From: Cyclina sinensis
Taxonomy: Eukaryota; Mollusca; Bivalvia; Venerida; Veneridae
Reading direction: 5' to 3'
Assembly (NCBI GenBank): GCA_012932295.1
Contig: JAAONU010000001.1
Span: 21,400,461 to 21,464,460 of the forward strand
Length of the DNA: 64,000 nt
Shown: one piece after another, positions 57,111 to 64,000 of the stretch
Layout of the letters: each line of letters opens with the position of its first letter
Position numbering within the stretch: the first letter of the stretch is position 1
The notes under the pieces: model-generated
The model's database searches: none
Seen by the model: only the letters and a program-made list of their open reading frames with translations
What the model was told of the DNA's origin: nothing
Position numbers and translations under genes: made by a program

Positions 57111-57562
57111 CAGACACTTAAAAACAGATATACTTTTCATCTCAATGTTTGTCTTATCTTTTTAAAGTTTTTGAATTAAAACTAGCATAGCATTTACCAC
57201 GACGCTTTAATATATGCTTTGTGTTCGACCTCGCAGGAAATTTAAATGTGAAGAACTACAACCAAATCCTATAAATCACTGTTTCCGGCATAAGATATGT
57301 CATTCACTTCAAGTTCTGACTTGTTCTCTGTTCTGACATCAGAATGCAGGTCTTCATTATTTTACCCAATACTAGTTTTCGGAGATGGCTATTAAAACAT
57401 TGCATACAGATTTTTTTTTCAAATCTGCACCATTACAACTCACACGAAACTTTGCTCTTATTTTTATTTTAAGTAAGCATGCACATGAAAAACTGAATTT
57501 ACTACAGCGATATTGTTGAGCGAAACTTTAGTGTTAATTCAGCTTAAATTGTATTGTTACAG

Positions 57563-58859
57563 AAACAAATATATCAAGACAAAGAAGGATAAAGCATATC
57601 CAAATCCGGAGCTTTTAAGGTCATCCCCCAAAGATGACGACGAAGACAATGCTTCTTTACCAGTACAAAGTTGTTCATGCAGAGAGAACAAGTTTATAAG
57701 ATGTGTTTTTCCAAGGTATATATTGATTTCTTTTGTTTTATTAAATTTGTTGTTCCAAGGTATACTGATTTATTCAAAGGGAACATATTATCTTTGGTCT
57801 GTAAGGCTTTTTTGTCTGTCAGATTGTCACAAATCCTTAACATTGGCCATTAAATGCACCTTGATGAATGGTCTATTCATAGTCTATACTTAGTAAAATC
57901 ATATTCTTTCCATAGTCTTTCTATACTCTGATCATACTGTACTGTGATATACTATAAGTCTGCACATAGTCTGTGGTCTATCCGTCGCCTAATCATTGTC
58001 TGTCTCGTTTATCTGTGGTCTTTTATTGGCCTATTCATGTGGACTATATTGGTCTAATCATATTATTTTCATAGTCTATAGCAGCCTTATCCTTATCTTC
58101 TGGGATCTACCTTACCTTGGTCTATTTGTGGTCTAATTATAGTCTATTTATCGTAATGGTAAAAATGTATCGATGCCATATTTTTGAAAGATGCGCTATT
58201 TTAAATGACTTCATTAAAATAAGAAGTCCATATCTATAACTAATCATGTTCAGTCTTGCCGATATAGATATTTAAAAATACAATGTAGTTTATAAATTAT
58301 TTGAGAATAAAATGAAGGAATACTAAAAAAAATTGCTGCAACTTCAGGGCTTGGGAATCAGAATGTCCTCTTTCGTTTTCAAATTATCACAATAAAACCA
58401 TAGAGAAAATCAATGTGTGATTGTATTGACCAATGATATAATTGAAACATCATGGAATTCAGCGTTGTTGATTGCATTAACCTCTTTCCGTTTTTATTTA
58501 GAGGGTCATTGTGTTTTCTCTATTTCACTTATCGCGCAAACCTGAACAGCGCTCGAGGGTCTACACTGTCTACTGTCTCCCAACTGCAACTTTCTAAAAA
58601 CTGACACAAGACTTTGTTTTCGCCATCTAAATTGTGTTTTGTCTATTTCAGAAATCATTTCTTCGATACTTCTGAAAGGGCGAGATTGTATAAGGGTGAA
58701 AAGCTTTACCAACCGAGCAAACCATATAGTTCATTGAGAGGCGAACAACCAATCCGGTCTCAGTACGGATATAAGATAAACGAATCTAAAATGTTGCCAA
58801 TAAAGCGTCTAGGACTTAAGATGAGCATTGTCGACAGTGTTAAAACAAACCGATTTTAA
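57563..58859 (+). CDS. 3' end of an unidentified host gene (two exons)
   Basis: Exon A (57,563-57,715) follows TTGTATTGTTACAG and ends CCAAG before GTATAT. Exon B (58,652-58,859) follows TTTTGTCTATTTCAG and ends in TAA. Exon A ends with two bases (AG) of a codon and exon B opens with A, giving Arg; exon A itself also opens with one base, so both introns have the same phase. Exon A encodes a basic then acidic stretch (KTKKDKAYPNPELL, SPKDDDEDNASL) and a Cys-containing QSCSCRENKFIRC; exon B is basic (ERARLYKGEKLYQPSKPYSS, RSQYGYKINESKMLPIKRLG). No domain recognised; the content suits a cytoplasmic tail or disordered C-terminus. No frameshift. Upstream exons were not found, and no poly(A) signal is evident nearby. 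Confidence 0.55.
57868..58155. repeat. Degenerate GTCTAT/CATAGTCTA intronic repeat
   Basis: Within the intron between exon A and B, irregular copies of TAGTCTAT, GTGGTCTA and CATAGTCTATA occur every 15-30 bp. Probably a decayed minisatellite; no function inferred. Confidence 0.55.
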
Positions 58860-59029
58860 ACAGCATGTCCGTTTGAATGCATATATGTGATATTTCTTAC
58901 AGCTATATTTATATTCTCTTATCAGGATTTGAAAAGAATGTTACAGATGGATTCAAACTTAAAACGCCTCTATTTGGATATATACATGTGTAATGGCTGT
59001 TTATTTACTACTTGTAGATATCAAGAGGG

Positions 59030-59535
59030 CCACACCTTAGAACCATAGAAACCTGCAAAAGAGGATCGGGGGTGGGGGGAGGGGTAGGTAACGATGCAAC
59101 AATTGAAACAAAGAAAAGGTATGGAAAGTTTGGGAAAGCAATGGGGGACGGGGTAAGCATAACATTGAAAGAGAAATAGAAAAAAAAAAATATCAACGAA
59201 ACAAAGACTACAAAAAATCCGAATATGAAAGTTATCCCAACCAATAGGGGAGGATGTACGGGTGTGGGGGAGTCATAACGCATAACTGAAACCAGTGAAA
59301 CAAAAAAGAGTAAATTTGATAAAAATATGGGCGGGTGGGGGTTCAGAAGCCATAACCCAGGGTGGAGGGGGTCACGATGCATTTCAACGCACCCAATGAA
59401 ACAAAAACTACAAAAAATCTGAACCAAAAAAAAAAAAAAATCCTGGGAGCGACCCCAAGAAATGGGGAAGAGGAATGGGGATGGGGAGTTATGAGGCCTA
59501 ACAATGCAACCTATGAAACAAAAGGAAGCTCTTCC
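59030..59535. repeat. G-rich ~100-bp tandem repeat with G-quadruplex motif
   Basis: About four to five degenerate units combine a G-rich part (GGGGGTGGGGGGAGGGG at 59,068; GGGTGTGGGGGAG at 59,259; GGGCGGGTGGGGG at 59,329; GGGTGGAGGGGG at 59,360) with ATAACGCAT and TGAAACAAA (59,104, 59,298, 59,396, 59,513). The first G tract meets the four-run G-quadruplex pattern. Long frames on either strand (minus 59,008-59,568, Pro/Phe-rich) follow from the repeat and are not called as genes. Confidence 0.75.
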
Positions 59536-59569
59536 AACAACAATTACGTTTAGAGAAAAAGGTAGCAAA

Positions 59570-60110
59570 ATCTTACAACAAAAAAAAAATCCTTGTGAAC
59601 TTCGCTTACTTTTAAAATACGTTATTTACCGCATATACATGTAGAAAATATACTATACCTGTAAATCTTACGCAGTCCTTGTAAGTTGGTAAGCTTATTA
59701 GCAAATAAAGACTAATAAAAAGAAAAGAAATTCCTGGATAAAGTAACTATTTGATACAGCAGTAGAAATTGTCAAGATGTACCTTTACAAGAATCGAGTA
59801 ATAAAAAGTTTATAAAATGTATTATCAAGAAAGCAAAGGAAAACGTCTTTTTTCATTGTCAGATCATAAGAGATTTCGAAAAGTTGGCAAACGAAAATAA
59901 TGTACAAAAAGACTGCTTCAAAACACCTGAAAGATTTCTACATTTCTTCCGTAAAAACAAAACCTATTAATATTGATGCTGGATACAAAATGCCTCACTT
60001 TTAAACAAGGCATTTTGCCCGAATAAACTGGTTTCTTTTTGCAGCATTGGTCGTGTTATTAAAAACCATCAAGTAGAATGTCAAAGTTCCATTATGTCAT
60101 TGGGTGTAGC
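59570..60110. other. Noncoding stretch
   Basis: AT-rich, no gene or repeat recognised. It lies downstream of the zinc-finger exon and could hold its 3' UTR. Confidence 0.4.
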
Positions 60111-60668
60111 TTAATTTCTATCATCTTTGTGTACATTTCTTAAATGCCTTGAATGAGAATACTTCCTGTCAAATGTTTTGGCGCAAAATTCACACATGAA
60201 AATTTGGTTGGAATTCTTGGCTTTTTTATGTCCGTATAAAGAGTTCTTTGATGCGAACATCTTATCGCACATATCACAGCCGTATTTTCTGTCGTGTTTG
60301 TGGCCGCACGTACTGATATGTCTTGCCAAACAGGATTTGTAACCAAATTGTGCTCGACAACGGTCACACGTATATTTAGGAGTACTATGATGCTGTCGTC
60401 TGTGGCACTGAAGATCCTGTCTACTTCCATACTAATTGTCAACCCTTCTCGCATTCAAATTTCTTTTCGCCCATGTGAATGGTAGCAATGCGGCGCTTCA
60501 AACTCTCTGGCATACTAAATCTTTTGGAACAAATTGCACATACTGTGTTCCTATCGGGCAAGTGTTTATGTATATTTGAAATATGAAATTTCAATCTGTA
60601 TTTTGAAGTAAAGGTCTTATCACATTCTTCACATTTGTATGTTTTATCACTTATTCTGAAGTTGTGAC
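60111..60668 (-). pseudogene. C2H2 zinc-finger gene, terminal exon, damaged
   Basis: On the minus strand an exon starts after TTTTAATGTTGCAG (acceptor at 60,669-60,670) and ends at TAA 60,111. Six fingers can be traced. F1 is YKCEECDKTFTSKYRLKFHI, intact. F2 is VCAICSKRFSMPESLKRRIA, with its first His replaced by Arg. F3 begins FECEKG, loses its second Cys, and continues YGSRQDLQCHRRQHH after a frameshift and TAG (about 60,380-60,460). F4 is YTCDRCRAQFGYKSCLARHI, ending in Cys. F5 is YGCDMCDKMFASKNSLYGHK, with the second His missing. F6 is FMCEFCAKTFDRKYSHSRHL, intact. In living relatives such arrays bind DNA in the nucleus. Alternative: sequencing error at F3 in a real gene, but the F2 and F5 losses argue for decay or for atypical fingers. 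Confidence 0.7.
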
Positions 60669-60669
60669 C

Positions 60670-61390
60670 TGCAACATTAAAATAAAAGCACTTTGCGAAT
60701 GATGTAAGTTGGAATAATTGCCTATCCAGAAGTATCATATTGTACGCTAAATTGTCTCACTTCAAATCGTATCTATTCTAATGCACTTTTATTTACTATC
60801 AATTGATTAATAGTAAGAAATAAAGACAGCATGAATGAAGAACGTGTATTAAGACCTAAAACAGGGAACTTAGGAAAAAAACGTAGAAAAGTCGTGCAAA
60901 TGAAATATAAACCTATAACCATATCTCCTTGACGACATGACTACCTCCTTCACGACAAAGCTTTCTCTAAAAAAGAATATCATATATTTTCTTTAATAAC
61001 TAAGTCTTGGTTGTGATTTAGATTTCATTTGCATTCTAGGCCTAATATCTACTTGAAACGTATTTCTGTTTAATCTGAATTGCTATTTAAATGAAAATAC
61101 GAGGCAAAAACACTACTTTCATGACGAAACGGCCCATTTCACCGCTAAATTCGCTAACTGGGAAACACCGCCACAACTACATTTGAAAGATAAATTCACC
61201 AACTTTACATTCCCTGGAAACTTTAATCAAATCTACATGGTATAGCATTCTTCGATTTTCGATATTCGATTCTGAATTTACAAAAAATATATATTTTACC
61301 TTTGTTGACACTCAGATTTAGCGACATGCACTACCTCGGAAGTAGCGATAGAGCGATTTACCGTACACCTCCGAAAGAAGTAGCTCTGTT
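60670..61390. other. Noncoding stretch, probable upstream intron of the zinc-finger gene
   Basis: Lies immediately 5' (minus strand) of the zinc-finger exon. No further exon was identified. Nothing else recognised. Confidence 0.4.
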
Positions 61391-61394
61391 GTTG

Positions 61395-61512
61395 ACCAGG
61401 CGTGCCCTGGTGTTGGTGTACATGTAATGGTTTTTGTGTTTAAATGTGTTCATGTGTTTAAATACCATGTATGTACAATATGCCAAAATAAATTTTATCT
61501 AATCTAACTGGA
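61395..61512 (+). repeat. Possible truncated LINE 3' end
   Basis: GACCAGGCGTGCCCTGGTG (hairpin-like), a GTGTTTAAATGTGTTCATG stretch, and CAAAATAAATTTTATCTAATCTAACT at the end resemble a LINE 3' UTR with a short (ATCTA)n tail. No coding part is attached. Confidence 0.3.
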
Positions 61513-61579
61513 TGCATTTGTTTTGTTCTAATATTTTAACATCTGGAGTTGTCAACTACTAAATATGAATTCATTCAGG

Positions 61580-61668
61580 AGTTGAACTGCAAAAATGATG
61601 CTTGGAATTGAACTGAAATAAATGATGCTTGGAATTGAACTGAAATAAATGATGCTTAGAGTTGAACG
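61580..61668. repeat. 27-bp tandem repeat, about 3.3 copies
   Basis: TTGAACTG recurs at 61,582, 61,608 and 61,635, and TTGAACGA at 61,662. Each is followed by AAAATGATGCTTGGAA or a close variant. The period is 26-27 bp. Confidence 0.85.
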
Positions 61669-61669
61669 A

Positions 61670-62905
61670 GACCCATTTGTTCTTTTCAATTGTTCCTGGA
61701 GTTGAAATAAATATTTACATCACTGGAATTTAGCACAACTTTCAAGTTTGACTGATTTTGACTTGAATAATATTTCTGTAGCAGGATTTTCACTGAATAT
61801 AAAAATTCATGTCTCATTGATTGCCTTAATAAAATATTTTAATCAAAGAATCTGAGCATAGTTTGTCAATGTTAAATATCAATTAGTATTTGTGTTGCCC
61901 ATGATTGACATTCAATATTAAGAATATTTTCGTCTTCTGAAATAGGTGGTAGACCTGTATCCTTGGATCCTATTATATAAATATTTTCAATATATGATAC
62001 ATGTAAGCAATATGTCCTATCAAAGTGTTTGTGTTGCTGATTTTAATCAGGCAGCAAGTTGTCTTCCTTTGGAAGCAAGGGGGAGGCAATGCGTACCCAA
62101 CTCTGGTTTTTTTTATAACAACCCTTGAAATGTTCTTCAATGAATACATCCGATTTAAACCTGATCATGCATTATGTAAGTTCTGTCTATTGCCAGATGA
62201 AAGAATCCGGACATGCGCACGATTATATTGCACCTTCCGAACTGCCCACGCAACTCTCGTTCCTGTCGAGATTTGTTTCTGTAAAACATGAATGAATCGA
62301 AAGCTGGGATACGACAGAAATAATAATATTAGAATCTGCATGAAACTGGTATAAATATCATACATTTCAATATACAATGTGGGATTAATCCGAAGTCTTT
62401 TATCCTTTGATTGTGAAATGACTCCTTTGTGTTTTAACACACAAATAACTTGAATAACGGTTGGGCAGTTAGTACTATGCAAGCGCTCGACATCTTTTCC
62501 TGTATGGTGCTGCTTTGGATGTTGGCAAATATAAAATATATAATTTGAAAACATCCGTCTTTGTGCATGGCCAAAAGTCTACAGACCACATGCAATATTA
62601 TATATGCTTGTGATCAGTGCAAATAGGTTTTGAAATCTGGTTGGCAGAACTGAAAGTGTTACGTGTCTTTTCTATGATAAATTGATAAAATTTTAATTGT
62701 CTTGACAAAATATCTGGGTAATCGAAAACAGATTTGGTTATCCGAGTTAACAATGTTAATACCCAGACTGATAAATCACTTGCCTTTTTGCTCATCAAAT
62801 TCTGTTCTGTCTTTTCAGGAAGAGGCAATCAATAACACCACCCATAAAGGTTATACTGTATGTTTTTAATTCAACACATGTATTTTGTGTTGTTTGGCTT
62901 ATTAT
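61670..62905. other. Noncoding stretch
   Basis: No gene is supported. Overlapping frames on opposite strands (61,946-62,291 plus; 62,165-62,828 minus) show no domain text or splice-site support. Confidence 0.4.
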
Positions 62906-62914
62906 GTTACAAGT

Positions 62915-63045
62915 GCGACCATCTCCCCGTCTCTGTTAGCGGGGAAGATGTTCCTATTAAAACCTTCCATGCTTCTGATGACGCTGTACAGCCATGCTAG
63001 GTGTATAGAACCAAATAAATGGACTTTAATTTGAAATTTTCACAG
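62915..63045. repeat. LINE-tail-like fragment with CCCCGTCTC...GGGGA hairpin
   Basis: CTCCCCGTCTCTGTTAGCGG then GGAAGATGTTCCTATT resembles the 3' hairpin block of LINE B (ATCCCCGTCTCTGGTAC at 44,529). It is followed by AACCAAATAAATGGACTTTAATTTG, which could be a tail. Probably a fragment of a related LINE. Confidence 0.35.
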
Positions 63046-63239
63046 TGCTGGATTTTAGCAGTTGGTTAATTTCATGCCCATGTGTTGCATGGTTATCTCT
63101 TTTTAGATCTGTTATTTGGTAATCTGAAATGTTAGATATACTCTGAGTCTCTTGACTGCATATGCAACACAATCATCTACCATTGATTCATTATCAATTG
63201 AAATGCAGTTCAATAATTAATGATAGCTTCTGTTTCACA

Positions 63240-64000
63240 CAGAAAAATTCTGTCTCATGGGTTGGTCTAGTTGGTCCTAAGTGACAACGGGTCTGATCAG
63301 TTTATACATTAACGGGTTATTGCTCTTGAAAAAAAAAAAGGCGGGAAAATCTTGATATCGCTACTCCTCTGGAACTCTCAAACTTGACCAAAATGTTCCT
63401 CAGGTTCCCTAGTTGGTCCTTACTCAAATTTGTTTGGATTGGCCATTTAGGTCAAGAGTTATTGCCCTTGGTGTATTTTTTTTTTGAAAATTATCAATTT
63501 TTTCACATTAACTTTTACATTGATTATCCATTTTCAACCAAATCAGGTCAAATGATATAATAATTTAAGATCTCTAATCCTTAACATAGTTAAGCCCGAT
63601 AGGATAATTGTCACAGGAGTTATGGGCCCTGAAGTTGGGGTACACTCAGCAAAATTTAACCATTTTTGTATTGTAGCATATTCAATTTTTACGCAGTCTC
63701 CACCAAACTTACACAGATGTTGTATATAAGTAAGGTCTTGCTGTTCTGCAAAAATCATTTATATCGGACAATTCTACTTGGAGTTATGGCCCCTGAAATA
63801 GCAAAATGCTGATTTCACTCTTCTGCAGGGTCTCGTGCCATTATTTATTGTTTTGTGTTCACCAAAAAAGCTAGAATGTAAAATGTTTATTAGTTCTCAC
63901 TATTATATCATGAACAAACCAAACTAGATGAAGGATGCCAGAGTTATCTGCCCTTGAAATGAAGAAAATTTTGATTTTTTACTCTGACAAATTTATTTTG
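63240..64000. repeat. Dispersed repeat with GAGTTAT(G/T)GCCC motif
   Basis: Successive blocks share GGTCAAGAGTTATTGCCCTTG (split; 63,452), GGAGTTATGGGCCCTGAA (63,616), GGAGTTATGGCCCCTGAAAT (63,780) and AGAGTTATCTGCCCTTGAAAT (63,941), plus CCACCAAACTTACACAGATG-type text. The spacing is about 160 bp. It runs off the window end. Confidence 0.6.

Noticed and set aside
59008..59568. 186-codon minus-strand frame
   Set aside because: Its Pro/Phe-rich content results from the G-rich tandem repeat and A-runs; no domain and no splice or start context.
61946..62828. Possible exons around 62 kb
   Set aside because: Overlapping frames on both strands, no matching splice sites or phases, no motif.

Overview
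The window is eukaryotic nuclear DNA, most likely from a mollusc and probably a bivalve. It is strongly AT-rich and carries spliced exons with GT/AG borders. It has no bacterial-style gene packing and is dominated by satellites, LINE-type retrotransposons, Tc1-like and other terminal-inverted-repeat (TIR) elements, and a tRNA-derived SINE. The lineage call is an inference from repeat style (GGTCA-rich 150-bp repeats, a SINE carrying a GACGTTAAACCG core, DUF6589 and YqaJ pseudogenes) and was not tested by any search.

Layout. 1-2.3 kb: AT-rich, no gene seen. 2.3-13.2 kb: a satellite array with a ~143-bp monomer built from two related palindromic half-units; nearly every monomer carries the palindrome TGACGTCA. 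The array is interrupted three times by a ~400-bp non-satellite segment that looks like a terminal exon, and it shows higher-order repeats. 13.4-16.2 kb: a broken, intron-containing DUF6589-family gene. 16.2-26.4 kb: mostly noncoding, with a fold-back element, a 2.0-kb TIR element containing a SINE, and a degenerate TGGG/CCCA minisatellite. 26.5-34.9 kb: a second, older ~150-bp tandem repeat full of TCAAGGTCA/TGACCTTGA, interrupted by a LINE ORF1 relic and by a 4.2-kb TIR element with a 7-bp target duplication; that element itself holds a dead CR1-like LINE. 35-41 kb: dispersed repeats and coding relics.

41-52.8 kb is a readable nest. An old plus-strand LINE (LINE A) was entered by a Tc1-like transposon (43,038-44,188) and by a younger 7.7-kb minus-strand L1/Tx1-like LINE (LINE B, 44,500-52,155) flanked by a perfect 14-bp duplication. 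Removing LINE B restores the LINE A reverse-transcriptase reading frame. 52.8-56.7 kb: a ~3.9-kb broken gene of a large YqaJ-nuclease protein. 57.5-58.9 kb: two phase-matched exons of an unidentified, probably intact host gene. 60.1-60.7 kb: a damaged C2H2 zinc-finger terminal exon on the minus strand. The rest is dispersed repeats.

Almost all coding sequence here belongs to mobile elements and is broken. The best candidate for a living host gene is the two-exon 3' end at 57.56-58.86 kb. The most unusual feature is the TGACGTCA satellite with its embedded exon-like segment.
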